From the NCBI GenBank assembly GCA_911728455.2, contig OU452240.1, positions 6,481,352 through 6,545,351 on the forward strand: 64,000 nt of DNA. The letters are read 5' to 3'. Positions 1 through 22,200 of the stretch are shown here, one piece after another. Origin of the DNA: Marthasterias glacialis. Lineage: Eukaryota > Echinodermata > Asteroidea > Forcipulatida > Asteriidae. Under the pieces are notes generated by a model. That model made no database searches. It was not told where the DNA came from and worked only from the letters and a program-made list of their open reading frames with translations. The number at the start of each line of letters is the position of its first letter. Within the stretch, counting starts at the first letter, position 1. Made by a program: the position numbers and the translations under genes.

Positions 1-2430
1 AAAGTGTCCCCCTTCAAAAATATGGCGCCCACCTGTTTCCCCCTCAAAATTGTTCTCTTGTTGCGCCGCTGAGGGGCGGGGGGTGCAAGCCGTTTCGAAA
101 ACCAACATCAACGTGCACAAAAATCATTAAACAACAACGATGCGGCTGTATTAAATTGGGCACTGATTTACGCATTCAAACTGTGAACGTCAACCGTTCC
201 GTTGGAAAGATGCTTCGGCCCATCAACATTATACTCGAATGCACTGATGTTAAACAAAACCCATATTTTATTCTGCTGTCCCCTGGTGTGTGCCTTGACA
301 GATCAAACAGGAAGTTCACTTGTGTCATGGCCCTCTAGGGGTCATTTCGTGTCAGGGATACCGGATGTCAGATTGGTCTGCGTGGGTTCTTATCTACCGT
401 TGAACAGGACAGTGCAATTATAGAAAAAAAAGTGCAGCCACACAGTGGCTAACATCGTAATAAGTATAACAAATTATTTTGGCAAGCTTGGGTATAACAG
501 GATAAATTTGGCATGTTGGGAATTGTATTTCATATATAAAGTACACGGTCATCCCTCCTACTGTCTGACCATTCAATATCAACAATTGTGACTTTGAATG
601 ATAGATAAACTATGCCAGCTTACAATATGACAGCATGTGCTTAGTGCATCTACAAAGTACACGGTCATGGGTTGTTGACCCATGACCGTGTATCCATGAC
701 CGTGCACTGTCTGACCGTTCAGTATCATCAACTGTGGTTTCGAATGATCTAAACTATGCCAGCCTGCAATGTGATATCACACAGTACGCAGCACACATTT
801 AACCCTCCTACTGTCTGGTATTTCAATACTGTGGTTTTGCATGATAGACAATATGCCACCCTGCAATAATAATGATAGCGCCTTACATTAAAAATCTCAA
901 AACGCTGTACATAATTAAAACAAGATCAACAACATAATATCATGTGGTGAATACATGCAGTACACAGTCAACCCTCCTACTGTCTGACCATTCAATATCA
1001 CCGTGGTTTTGAATGATAGATAAACTAGTGCTTGTCTGCAATGACATAATTATTGGCGAATACAATGTTCATCTACAAAAAAATGGATTACATGGTTTCG
1101 AGTTAGTAAAAACTCGTTGGGAAAAAGCTTCCAAATAGGAAACAATATTTGTTAATGGCGTCACGTTTCGACCCTAGCAGAGTTTTTCTCAGAGGCTAAA
1201 ACCAGCAAAAGTCACCTTCTTTGAAGCTTCAGTAAAGTAACAACAGTTATCTTTTGTTTCCTTTTTTTCTTTAAAACAACACAAAGCAAAACAGTCTCGC
1301 ACTACGACATGATAGAGTAAACACCATGTAGCCAACGCCCAAGTCCCTGGGTGGGAAGGCGCGTTGAGCCGGTGTGATCACCGGGAGATTTCCGCTGCTC
1401 TCCCCGTTGTCCCTTCTGACTTTACTGTAATAGTGCACCATGGGGCGGTGACTCATTACCTACGACGTCCCGTCACCATGACTCGGGTCTTTTGTATCGA
1501 AGATTCTTGTGCAAATAATTTCTGAAGAGCAATACACTGGAGGAATTCTTGCACACGGAAACCATGTTTTTTTTATGGAAGCCGTATGGGCTTTAACGCG
1601 AGGGTGATACTGTCATGCAAAGGGAACCCCAAAAAATCAGTTTCTTTCGTGGCGGGACTTTTGGAGTCCGGGCTCTTTGGCCCTTTTCGAAATCATCGCT
1701 TGGGCTCAGGCTTCGGTTCCGTCCGCCTTAAAGCCCCGTACCGAAAACGCATGTTTTCAAAATAACTGACGGAGCCCGAGAAGAGCTGAATCCGTGGTTT
1801 CGGAAAGGGTCGTTGTAAAGCCGAAGTTGAACATGGTTAAGAAAAACTAATTTATTTAACTATTGTAAAAAAAATCCTTAAGTTAAACTTAAACCAAAAA
1901 TACCGAAAAGTTTTCAAACATATGTCATAACATTCAGTTCAAATTGTTGCGCTGTTAACAAGATCGGTTTTGCACAAACTTATCGACCAACAGCTTACTC
2001 AGATCAGCTGAGATCTATTTTACTTAGCTGCTTCAACCGAAAGCAAAAATACGACAATTACCTTTTTATGTAGTTGCCAACAGAGCATATTTTAATGTCT
2101 TCGTTAAGAAATTTTTTTTACCCGGCACACTTAAAAATGCAGCATTTCAGTGGCATTCCAAAACAGAAGGCCAGTCATGTCATAGGCAGATGCATGCCTG
2201 TATTTTCCCCCTTTTGTACCAACTAAAGTGCGTTGACCTCTTAAGCTGACATCCATTCCTTTGACAAAAATTTGGTGGCACATTCGCCAACAAAAGCCAA
2301 TACACACGCTAAGCAATACTGATAGAATGCTCACAAACTATGCCCCTTGCTCTATTGAAAAATATCAGGCCACTTCATGTAACAGGTTGATTTAGTTTGG
2401 TCTGATAATGATTTACACAACAAAATAAGA
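1..2430. other. Intergenic, no gene recognised
   Basis: I find no convincing exon here. The stretch holds a minisatellite at 540-1075, described separately, and a diverged inverted-repeat remnant around 1640-1830 in which a TTTGGCCCTTTTCGAAATC arm is answered by a GGTTTCGGAAAGGGTC arm. A 61-codon minus-strand reading frame at 1271-1456 has no recognisable domain and no supporting splice structure. Confidence 0.5.
540..1075. repeat. Minisatellite, about four diverged units of 90-140 bp
   Basis: Each unit carries the words CCTCCTACTGTCTGACCATT, TGTGGTTTTGAATGAT and AAACTATGCCAGCCTGCAAT. The same family returns as a cleaner 114-bp tandem array inside a glycogen synthase intron at 29376-29712. 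A perfect 15-bp inverted repeat (ACACGGTCATGGGTT and its complement) interrupts the second unit at about 657-692. Confidence 0.8.
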
Positions 2431-2454
2431 GAAAATCATCATGACAAAACTTAC

Positions 2455-2545
2455 CTGATTGCAGATCCTAGATAGAAAAATGTCCGAGAGATGTTGAGAG
2501 CTTGCGGATCCAACACAAAATGGTGACCGCGGATTTGATACACGC
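2455..2545 (-). other. Possible non-coding first exon of a leftward gene
   Basis: Read on the minus strand, the stretch ends in a strong 5' splice site, CAG|GTAAGT, with the exon ending at 2455. Just upstream is CCATTTTGTGTTGG, a YY1-like promoter word often found near animal transcription starts. No downstream exon of such a gene was found between here and the left edge, so the body would lie outside the window. A chance donor remains possible. Confidence 0.25.
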
Positions 2546-3002
2546 TACTGATTTTAAAAACTACGAGTGTTTTTGGCCTTGGAGGGCGTGGCCAGTGACG
2601 CTATGGAGGTACGTAGTAAAAGTGTTAGCATCTACGGTCGGTTGCGCTGTGTGAATAGATTATGACGTCATGCGCATAGTATTGTCGTTAATTCTTATGG
2701 TTGCAAAATACTGCATGGAATAATAGCGTCACTGAGCAAAGCTGATGCGCTGAGTTCCCTGGTGACACTTTTAGAGCTGCCTATAGTAGTACAGTATTTC
2801 ACTTCTTAAAAAGTACAAAATGTACATGTATTATAACAGCTTGCTGAAAGCCTTTCTGTTGACGTGCAATGAATATTGATGGCATGGAATACCAAAGGAA
2901 ATCCGGGTGCTCTGTCCTTCTTGGCAACCCTTATTAATTCCAACTGTATTATGAGGCCTACAAATCATTGGTACATTCATTCCCTTCCTCTAGTTAAAAA
3001 AC

Positions 3003-3252
3003 CCAAACAAACAAACAAACAAACAAACAAACAAACAAACAAACAAACAAACAAACAAACAAACAAACAAACAAACAAACAAACAAACAAACAAACAAAC
3101 AAACAAACAAACAAACAAACAAACAAACAAACAAACAAACAAACAAACAAACAAACAAACAAACAAACAAACAAACAAACAAACAAACAAACAAACAAAC
3201 AAACAAACAAACAAACAAACAAACAAACAAACAAACAAACAACAAACAAGCA
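3003..3252. repeat. (AAAC)n microsatellite
   Basis: This is an almost perfect run of about 59 AAAC tetramers. The long KQTN and VCLF reading frames through it come from the 4-bp period and are not genes. Confidence 0.97.
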
Positions 3253-3296
3253 AACAACCAGCCAACCAACCACCCCACCACCCCCAAAAAAATCAT

Positions 3297-3536
<240 letters not shown>

Positions 3537-4056
3537 ACGTGTGAAAATTCCATCAAAAACGTGGTCACTTCAGAAAAACAACGGTTTGTTTAAGGTAAAA
3601 TACAGGATTGGATTCATCAAAATTACTTTTAATTAGTATCAGTCTGAAAGCTTCCTGGTTATGAAGTTCATACCAGTACCAATTTCCCCTAGATGTATTT
3701 CCCCCCGTATGAAATACTGTCAAAGTTGAGAAAATAGAATTTGAAGACCCCGATTTTAATTTCGGTTGCAACAATCAAAATTAAGGACAATGCGTTTACG
3801 TGCTGAAGTGTGCGCGGTTTTCCCACTATTTTCTCCTGACTCAGACAATGGATTGAGGACAAATTTTCACAGTTTTTGTTCATGTATATGTTGAATCACA
3901 CAAAAAGCTAAAAACACTGCACTTTCAATTTTCCAACCCTGTATTTTTACCTTTAAATTGTAGTGTTTTGAAATCATATACGTTCAAAATGAGTGTTTTG
4001 TTTCGATTGCATTAATCGAAACTAAACACAGTGATCTTTTGGGTCTTGTATAAGCC

Positions 4057-4372
4057 CCAGCTCAACATTGGTAAGAAGAAAAACATAACTGTTCACAGAT
4101 TTAGATATACCTTACATGGTATAAAGATAATGATGGTAGAAAACTTTCCTTGAAATATTTCTGCCTAAAGTGTTATCGTTTTTAAAATAATAAATGAAAT
4201 AAGATCCAAAATTATGGGAGTGCGTACACACATGCTGAAAGCATTTTTGCCGTTTTCTCGCAAATGAAACAACGAAATGAGATGAAATTTTCACAGGTTA
4301 GTTTAATTACAAATATCTTGATTTGTGCAAAGAATGGAAGCATGTATAATCAGTTTTACAATGTTGAGCTGG
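4057..4372. mobile_element. MITE, family with CCAGCTCAACATTGG ends (copy 1)
   Basis: The ends are inverted repeats: CCAGCTCAACATTGG on the left and CAATGTTGAGCTGG on the right. The interior is shared with copies at 16488-16834 and 24835-25153 (CACAGATTTA, GATGGTAGAAAACTTTCCTT, TTTTCTCGCAAATG). It has no coding capacity. Confidence 0.75.
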
Positions 4373-5720
4373 ATCTTTAATGGAAACTATACACGGTGAT
4401 CGTTTGGGTCTCCAACTGCTGTTTTCTCGATTTTATTTCAGACGGAAATTATTCTCTTTGGATTGGTACTGGTATGAACTTTACAATCAGTGAACTTTTA
4501 TATTGAATTCATTTTTGTTGACGGTCATCCATCTTGTTTCTTCGACTGCAAAAGCGTGCTTATAATGGATGTAACTCCACATTCTCACTTCCATGTTTTG
4601 TAAATATTATCTAATCCTTTAAAAAACTTGTTTTCCACCTAAATTTTGCTTAAAATATGTAAAAAGATAAATAAAATAAATAAAAATAACGATGCATGCA
4701 GTGGTGGCTCAGTTTTGTGTTTTTCCCATGTTTGAAGTTTCGGGCAATTCAAAATAATATTAATTGAAATGACATTTTTACAACATTTAATGTTTAAACA
4801 AACCATTATGTCCCACTTTAGATCAAAGTTAACATTTCAATAAATAAGTTTTTGTCATGGGAAATTTTCAATCTAACTTGAGACATTTGGGAATAATAAT
4901 CCCCTTTAATGTATTACCCTTGACTCTGTACTATTAGGTCCACTCACAACATTAAAGGGATTCTCAATACTTCTCATTGTGAACCCCAATCCTGGTACTG
5001 CTGCTGGACAATGGTAACCGACCTTTAAAAGGTCAAATCTCAGTAGCCCTGCACTCTAAAACTACACTTATTTAGTAAAAAAAGCCTTAATTCGTCATTT
5101 TAGACCATTTTTACTAATTTTAGTCAAAATGGGGTCTAAAATGACTAATTAACGCTGTTTTGACTAAGTTGGTTTTTAGAGTGGCATCAAATAATTTATT
5201 TGCTGTAAAAAGGACTACAATAAAAAACTAACGAACTCCAATATTGGCCTCATTTAAACAGCTTAGCAGAAAACAGAGGCAACTTTATTTCTTAGCACAA
5301 AAAAAAGTTGCTGGGCAAGGGTCACAACAATGGAAATTATCATTTTGGCAGGTAACGTGTTTCTAACAAAGATTTGTCTGTGCTAACCGATTTTATGAAG
5401 CTGTCCCTGAATCGAGTAAAACTTCGTTTTACAATTCATTATTACACTTTATAGTTGCGTTTTACAAGTGTATGGTTTGAATACAGAGCGGATATTGACT
5501 CATATATCACCTAAAACCCTGTAAAGCTAGATAGCTCTGACCTTAAAACTCAATGTCATTATAACTTCCTCTAACGTGGCGGCTGAGAGGACGATGTACG
5601 GCTGTTCCATGAGTCCAAATTACTGATATGCGTATCCATGATCTCGGAAAAGAGCGACTAAAAATTATGTCAACTGACTGACTTAAATTCTTATTAAAAG
5701 TCAGTTTTAGGGGCTGTCAA
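4373..5720. other. Intergenic, no gene recognised
   Basis: AT-rich sequence without a supportable exon. A short match to the GGATTGGTACTGGTATGAAC word of the 61-bp minisatellite at 21706 lies near 4460. An imperfect inverted repeat (CCATTTTTACTAATTTTAG and its complement-like partner) lies near 5070-5180. Confidence 0.5.
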
Positions 5721-5724
5721 ACCG

Positions 5725-5970
5725 AAGATTTTTTTTTTACAAAGATGTCGTATTTTAGGCATGAATTTACTTTCCCCCTTTTTAAAATGAAATTTGCCCA
5801 TCACAATGATTTTCCTCCGGGGGGGGGGGGGGGGACACAGTGTGTGTGTGTGTGGGGGGGGGGGGCAGGTACCATGTTTTTAATGAATTTCTACATTTTT
5901 TTCATGGGAGGCCACTGGAAATTTGTGGGGGCACATGCCCACAGGCCTCCCCCTTAGCTACGCCGCTACA
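5725..5970 (+). repeat. Interspersed repeat with G tracts
   Basis: It contains two G homopolymer tracts and ends with TTAGCTACGCCGCTAC. A related sequence lies in the opposite orientation at 48985-49195 (CATAGCCAGGGGG ... CTCCTGGCTACAGTG), sharing the words CCACTGGAAATTTGTGG and ACATGGTACC-like segments. It is probably a degraded non-autonomous element. Confidence 0.5.
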
Positions 5971-7150
5971 CAATGCCCAAAGGCCACTCGAGGTGTGGGC
6001 TACAATGTGTTGAATTTTAGAGGATTGTTGGATGTGTTTGGTCATAATGAATTAATGGAGAAAATTTAGGTTTTGACACAGTGTAGATTGCTGTCCTTCT
6101 GCTGAGAGAGAAGCCGAGAACCTAATCCTAAATCCTAATCCCACTCGATCCTGAGAGACAAACTCAATCCGAATCGCGGAGAAAGTACCCAATCCTGTGA
6201 TCCATGGAGAAATTACACCCAAACCTCCCTTAGCGAGTTAGACCCCAACCCCACTCACTATTTAAATCTCATCGCCACAAATTATTCATTTCCTGACAAA
6301 GAACATGACTGTATATTTGATTTGCGGTAACACCGTGTGATTGTAACTACTTTGCTATAATATACAGTAGATTGTTCTTGTGAGAACTTGTTCTGTTAAG
6401 AACATGCAATAGTCAGGACATCAAAGACAACGAACTTTGAAAGATCCCATTCACAAAATGTCATCACCATGCTGGTTGTTGAGCCCCTGTCGTCACAACA
6501 GGGTATTCAGGACAAACGATGACATCATCTACTATGCAAAAAGTCGACTCGTGCCCACTTCCCCTTGCCAAGGCAATTTTTTTTTAAACCAAGGCCGAGT
6601 TTCCAAAGGTTAAAGTGGTACAGATTGCAGATGAGACATGTTTCTACTTGAATTTCTTATAAAATTTATTCAATGAACTCGTCCCCCTCAAAAAACAAAA
6701 TTGCTCAGTTTTTATATAAACCATGTTCGGCAACCGCAACTCTTTTCACCATATACGTTCCTGGAAAGTTTGTTTTAGATCAAGAGACTTGCACTTGTTC
6801 ACCACTAGACTTGATGACAAGTCGTTTGATAGTCGTGTTTTGTTGCTGAAATTCAGTCGAAATCCATCGTTGCGGTAATAATAGTACAAGAGTAACTGCC
6901 TGAGTTGTTTAATTTGAATGGTCGATCTCAGCAAAATGGGGACAAGGCAACACACGTCCCCGCGAAAGATAGAAATAGCGCGTACAGTGACTTTTGCGCG
7001 TGGAGCCAATTACCGACTTGGCACCAAGTCTAGTTCACCACGCGCAGTCAGCCAATGACAAGCCTTCTTTTTATGTCAGCGAGGGCGCTGTTGACACCGC
7101 AAGAAGGGGGTTCATTCAATTTAAGGAGTTGTACATCTTTAAAGGTGCAG
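5971..7150. other. Intergenic, no gene recognised
   Basis: No supportable exon. The part from about 6960 to 7110 (CGCGCAGTCAGCCAATGACAA, then an AGCCTTCTTTTTATG word) resembles the interior of the MITE that follows, so it is probably an older copy of the same family. Confidence 0.45.
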
Positions 7151-7154
7151 TTTG

Positions 7155-7330
7155 ATAGACCTTATGCATTGACGTCATCACACCGCCATCTTAGAGGTAA
7201 TTCGATGATGCAACAATGGAAAACGCAGATTTATGTACGCGCAGCGCACAGAATGGGCCAATGAGCAACCTTCTTTTTACCTCTAACCGAGGGCGCCCTA
7301 CTCCAATGACGTCATGTGCATAAGGTCTAT
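7155..7330. mobile_element. MITE with ATAGACCTTATGCA ends
   Basis: The terminal inverted repeats are ATAGACCTTATGCATTGACG on the left and TGACGTCATGTGCATAAGG followed by TCTAT on the right. It is 176 bp long and non-coding. Both arms include a TGACGTCA (CRE-like) word. Confidence 0.7.
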
Positions 7331-7894
7331 TAAGCAAATATCCCAAACCTGGTACTTGATGCAGACAATGAAGGCAACTGCCTCCATCCATGCCCCTTGC
7401 CTTGGTGTCCTTTGAAATGTTCCCGTAGAAATCAAAATTTCCCTCATAGCAGTGCCCTCTACATAATAAGGTTAACCTTATTAATGACTGCATTAGGCCT
7501 GATATTGTGATGGCATTTTTCAAGGTAATCAATGATTCTACGACCACCGCTATATGGCTTCCTTTGCTAATCAGGAACTTCCTCCAAGAGCCTTCTATGA
7601 CCTGCCCCATCATCTGATCATGTCAGAGCTGTCACATCTCTAAAATTAGCCAAGCACAAACACTTCTTGCTTACCAGATAAGGTCGCCAGCCAAAACCCA
7701 CAGCATATATATACGATTTGTGATTGGTCCCAGCTTTAAACGTGCTTCCTTATTTGGTTAAACTTCTTTCAGCTTAAGCAGTTTTATGAAATCTGGCTTA
7801 GTCTTCTTGGGTCAGCGTAATCACTGAAGTGATTAAAGCCAAAGATTAAAGCCACTTAAAGCCAAAGATTTAAGACTAAGTCCAATAAGACTAA

Positions 7895-8072
7895 TCTTTA
7901 TCCATTAACGGATCTTTCGCTGTCATACATAATGTCCTGTTCGATGACGACCCTCTTGCAGCAAACATGGGCATACTTCAGCAACTGTTCCATCAAACTC
8001 AAGGTCTTAAAACCATGGCGTATCTGGTGCACTTGGATGAATTTACTGGGCAGTTGTTCTCAGCAAACACTG
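7895..8072 (+). other. Open stretch resembling a coding exon, unidentified
   Basis: An open frame from 7895 reads through VLFDDDPLAANMGILQQLF and TMAYLVHLDEFTGQLFSANT, a composition unlike repeat noise. A possible acceptor (CCCTCTTGCAG) lies at about 7964 and a weak donor (G|GTAACC) follows 8072. The frame otherwise stops at 8153-8155. I do not recognise the protein and found no partner exons. It could be an isolated exon, a pseudogene fragment or chance. Confidence 0.15.
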
Positions 8073-8189
8073 GTAACCAGTCTACACAACCATGTAAATG
8101 TATGCTGTTTGCGGCTGGTTTCCTGCTAATTTCTGCTCAGCGTGCAAATTCATAATCCCTTAACATCCCCAACCCTTCAAAATCCAACT

Positions 8190-8460
8190 GCATGTTTTGT
8201 CTGATTGTTGGACTGAGGACTGCACTAATAAACTGAGTATATTTTACATGGGATCAGGCATACCACCATAATCAGAGTCCAACAGCTTGGGTGTTGAGTT
8301 ACTGAATGGGGTTAGATTGACAACTGCACTAGTAAACTGATCATGCTTTACATGGGTTCAGATCAGGTATAGCACCATAATCAGAGTCCAACAGTTTGGA
8401 TGTTGAGTTACTGAATAGTGTTGGATTTTAATAGAGTGTGGAAAGATGCCAGTAAATCAC
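8190..8460 (+). repeat. Dispersed repeat, TGATCATGCTTTACATGG family
   Basis: Two overlapping units share CATACCACCATAATCAGAG, TCCAACAG(C/T)TTGG and GTGTTGAGTTACTGAATGG. Other copies lie at 10570-10725, 10910-11200, 15265-15400, 15735-15905, 28786-28945 and, inverted and partial, 50040-50130. It was probably a small non-autonomous element now present as fragments. Confidence 0.7.
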
Positions 8461-8491
8461 GCAAAGTAGTGAAGGGGGTTAAACAAGCAAG

Positions 8492-8602
8492 GGGAGACTT
8501 TGGAACGTCAGCGGGTACCCCAGTAAGTGTTCCTTTTCTATTGTTCTCATAATAGAAAAGGACCGCTTACTAGGGCGCCCTCTAACGTCTTAAAAGTCTC
8601 CC
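8492..8602. mobile_element. Short hairpin MITE
   Basis: A 111-bp inverted repeat runs from GGGAGACTTTGGAACGT to ACGTCTTAAAAGTCTCCC. The centre is TCCTTTTCTATTGTTCTCATA followed by an ATAGAAAAGGA arm. It is non-coding. Confidence 0.65.
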
Positions 8603-8914
8603 ATTATTTCTGATCAGTAAATGTATGAAAATGGACCAAAAACAAGTATTTGATTGTTAATGTAGTCCAGCAACTTAATTTAATAAAAAAAAAACATCAA
8701 CAACAGAACACAAAATAACTTCTCCAAGAGACACAACTTTTTCACAGTCAAGGATTACGGTTCGTCTGCCTCTTTATTATTTTCCGTCAGTTAACCATCA
8801 GAACCCAAATTTTGATCAATCTATGTGAATTTAACCGGTCATACTGCATAAAATGACGCACTTGCTTATTTATCTTGAACCTCCATGCTTGCCAGGAAAC
8901 ACAAGTCACCCCTC

Positions 8915-18768
<9,854 letters not shown>

Positions 18769-19278
18769 GATGGCAGATTTTGTGGAAAGACCGTATCACG
18801 TGATCTTCTAGTCGACATGGTTTCGTGCAAAAATCCGTAATACTTAAACTCTAAAATGATAAAGTTAAAAATTAATACGAAAAATAATAACATAAGAAAA
18901 TTTCTTGTCAATATGCCAGTACTTTTTAACAACTGTCAAGTTTAATTTAATGAGACGATTACACTAAACTACGAGTAAGCTAAGTGGCAAACTTAAAATA
19001 TGAGTAAACCGAGGAGTCATCTTTCTTGCACGCGCGCATCTGACCTTTGAACCCATGATAATAAACCGGTTGTGTACGTGTGTGGGGGGTGCCGGTGGTG
19101 TGTGTATGCTGTGATGGTGATGTGAGCATCGCGATCGAAAACTCTGCTCCGTACCTGACTGACTAGACTAGGACTAGGTCAATATAAAGTTGGTAACTCC
19201 ATAGATCAAATATTTTCCGCATTGTCAACATTTTATTAACTCTTATACAGTGTTTGTAAACAACAATCATCAACAAAT
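18769..19278. promoter_or_regulatory. Shared head-to-head promoter of RPS13 and glycogen synthase
   Basis: The two start codons face away from each other and are separated by 510 bp. On the minus side, a pyrimidine run CTTTCC begins at 18789, 21 nt before the RPS13 ATG, and fits a 5'TOP transcription start. A palindromic E-box, TCACGTGA (18796-18803), lies just upstream of it. On the plus side, TATAAAG at 19183-19189 is about 95 nt before the glycogen synthase ATG and could position its start. Transcript ends are inferred, not seen. Confidence 0.6.
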
Positions 19279-22200
19279 ATGGCCTCCCCGCCTGGGAACA
19301 AATCAGCTTTTCGGACCTACCAGCCGACGCGTCAGATGGCTCGACCCGCCTCATCGTCAAAGATCCAGCGGACACTGGGAGGCTTGGACCAGCAACTGGA
19401 TGAAATAATGGGCATGGAGATGGACCGAGGATTGACGGCATCACAAGAGAATCGCTGGGTGTTTGAGATCGCTTGGGAAGTTGCCAATAAAGGTCAGACT
19501 CAGACTCTTTCCCCCAAAGTTTTCAACAAAAGTGAATCGCCTAACCCCGCCCCCTTCCCAATAATTAAATTCATGAAGTAAAATTAAATAAGTTAAAAAA
19601 ATGAAAGTACTACAAGTACTAAGTAGGCACAGAAATTAAGAACAGTTGTAATAAAAACAATTGCATTTTCCCGTTTTATAATTTATCCGACTTTTCCGAT
19701 ATGTAACACTAACAGATCAACATGAACATGATGAATAATTTGTGCCATAAATTGTACACAGGCCTTTGATTTGAATTTAATACGTGTAATTAAATTAAAC
19801 AAATAGCCTAGGCCTAATTGCAACTTGTTTACCAATTAAATTTGCAAAAGCGATCATATTTATTAAAGATTAATAATTACATTGTAATTATTTGTTTAGC
19901 TTAATGCATTTTATTTTCATTTTTTTCCCCTGTTTGTATGATTAATTTTTATAAAAGTTACTTTTTTGAGGCTTTTTTTAAAAATTGAATGAGGAGACTT
20001 TTACATGAACTATGTATCCAAAATGTGGTGTAGCTTTAAAACAACCAATAAATTAATGCATGACTTCTTTGGTATTCATGGAACTTGATCAAACTTAGCA
20101 AATATTATTATTGGTATTTTCAGACCGCTCTTAGATCTTACTCGTTTTCATTGAGTGTTTCATGACAATAAACTTACATCAGTTATTGTAATAATTTCTA
20201 ATCCATTGCAACTTACAGTTGGTGGCATCTACACGGTCATCCGCACGAAGGCTGCTGTGACAATGGAGGAACTCGGGGACCAGCTAATTATGCTCGGACC
20301 TTACAATGAGTCGACAGTTAAGATGGAAGTTGAGCTGATGGAACCTGAGAATGAGTTGATCAAAGGAGTAATGGAAGGCATGACGAAAAAAGGAATTAAA
20401 GTAAGAATAGAGTTCCTCGAGTGATAACAATTTCCTGCTCAAATTTGACCAACAGACCAAGGTATTTGAATCTCGTTTTGTCCGCTTCCTTCACAGGTCT
20501 TTTACGGCCGCTGGTTGATAGACGGTTACCCAAGCGTAGTTCTCTTCGACATCGGCTCGGGGGCGACTTATGTGGATCACTGGAAGAAGGATCTATTTGA
20601 CCTAACCCACATCGGCATTCCTTGGACAGATAAAGAGTCTAACGATGCTGTCATCTTTGGAAACCTGTGCTCTTGGTTCATTGCTGATGTAAGATCCTAA
20701 CTCTGGGAGGAGGATATTTTTGGTTTTACCAATCATGCACCGATGTGTGATCGAGCACTGTAGACTGGCTGTTTTCCCGAGTCCTGCAGCAAACAAAATC
20801 CAAAGGCATACTGACTCAGATTTATACAGGGCTCACCCTTAACACTAGCCCGGCGTACATTGTCTAGTAAAAACTGTTATGGGCTAGTAAACACCACTTC
20901 TCAACTTGCCCTGTGGGCTACTAAAAACTGTGCAACTTACTTGTTTATATTAATGCTCATACTTCTTCCTTTTCAGATGTGAATAACACATTTTAAAAAT
21001 GTCTTAATTTATTTTGGAGTGTGTGAGTGTAACTTCATTTGACCGTTAAACTGGTTGTGATTGCTACCATTAGTATCAGAAAGATACATTTATGACAATA
21101 CATGTTTAAAATTCAGGCAACGAAAAATTCCTGGGGGCAAGTAAAATACACAGTTTACTAGCCCCTTGGGCTACTTTACGCAAAACTTAAGCGCAAGGCC
21201 TGTTATAACTGTAGGTTATTTTTAACATTGTGTACTATTTGATTATTGTTCAATATCCACTCTAACGCCTCTCTTTTCATTATTTCTTTCATGTCAGTTC
21301 CGCCAGCAGTTTGAGCCAACGGAAAATCCGTTGATCGTCGCTCACTTCCACGAGTGGTTGTCAGGTATTGGTCTGATGCTGTGCCGTCTGAAACACATAG
21401 ATTGCTCTACGATCTTCACAACACATGCCACTCTCCTGGGGCGATACCTTTGCGCAGGAAACGCTGATTTCTACAACAACCTTAGCCATGTGAGAATTTT
21501 TAAAGGAATTCCTCTCAGATCCCAGCTTTGAATAAAAAAACTAATGCATAAAGGCTGGGTATACCTTTGGTGTTTGGAACCGTACGTTTGTTTCAATCCT
21601 ATATAATTGTAGATATATAAACCATAAAACTAACCTCTGAAGATTTTGTTTCAAAAGATGTTGGCGTTCTTGAGATATCGGTGAAAATATGGAGATTTTT
21701 ATATTTCTCTGGAGGATTGGTACTGTTATGTACTTTAGAATCAGTGAGCTTTCAGAGGGAAATATTTCTCTGGAGGATTGGTACTGGTATGAACTTTAGA
21801 ATCAGTGAGTTTTCAGATGGAAATATTTCTCTGGAGGATTGGTATTGGTATGAACTTTAGAATCAGTGAGCTTTCAGATGGAAATATTTCTGAGGAGGAT
21901 TGGTACTGGTATGAACTTTAGAATCAGTGAGCTTTCAGATGGAAATATTTCTTAGGAGGATTGGTATTGGTATGAACTTTAGAATCAGTGAGTTTTCAGA
22001 GGGAAATATTTCTCTGGAGGATTGGCACTGGTATGAACTTTAGAATCAGTCAGCTTTCAGATAGAAATATTTCTCTGGAGGATTGGTGCTGGTATGAACT
22101 TTAGAATCAGTGAGCTTTCAGATGGAAATATTTCTCTGGAGGATTGGTACTGTTATGTACTTTAAAATCAGTGAGCTTTCAGATGGAAATATTTCTCTGG

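Noticed and set aside
1271..1456. 61-codon minus-strand frame (MSHRPMVHYY...) as a small gene
   Set aside because: No domain, no splice or promoter support; it may be a fragment of a repeat.
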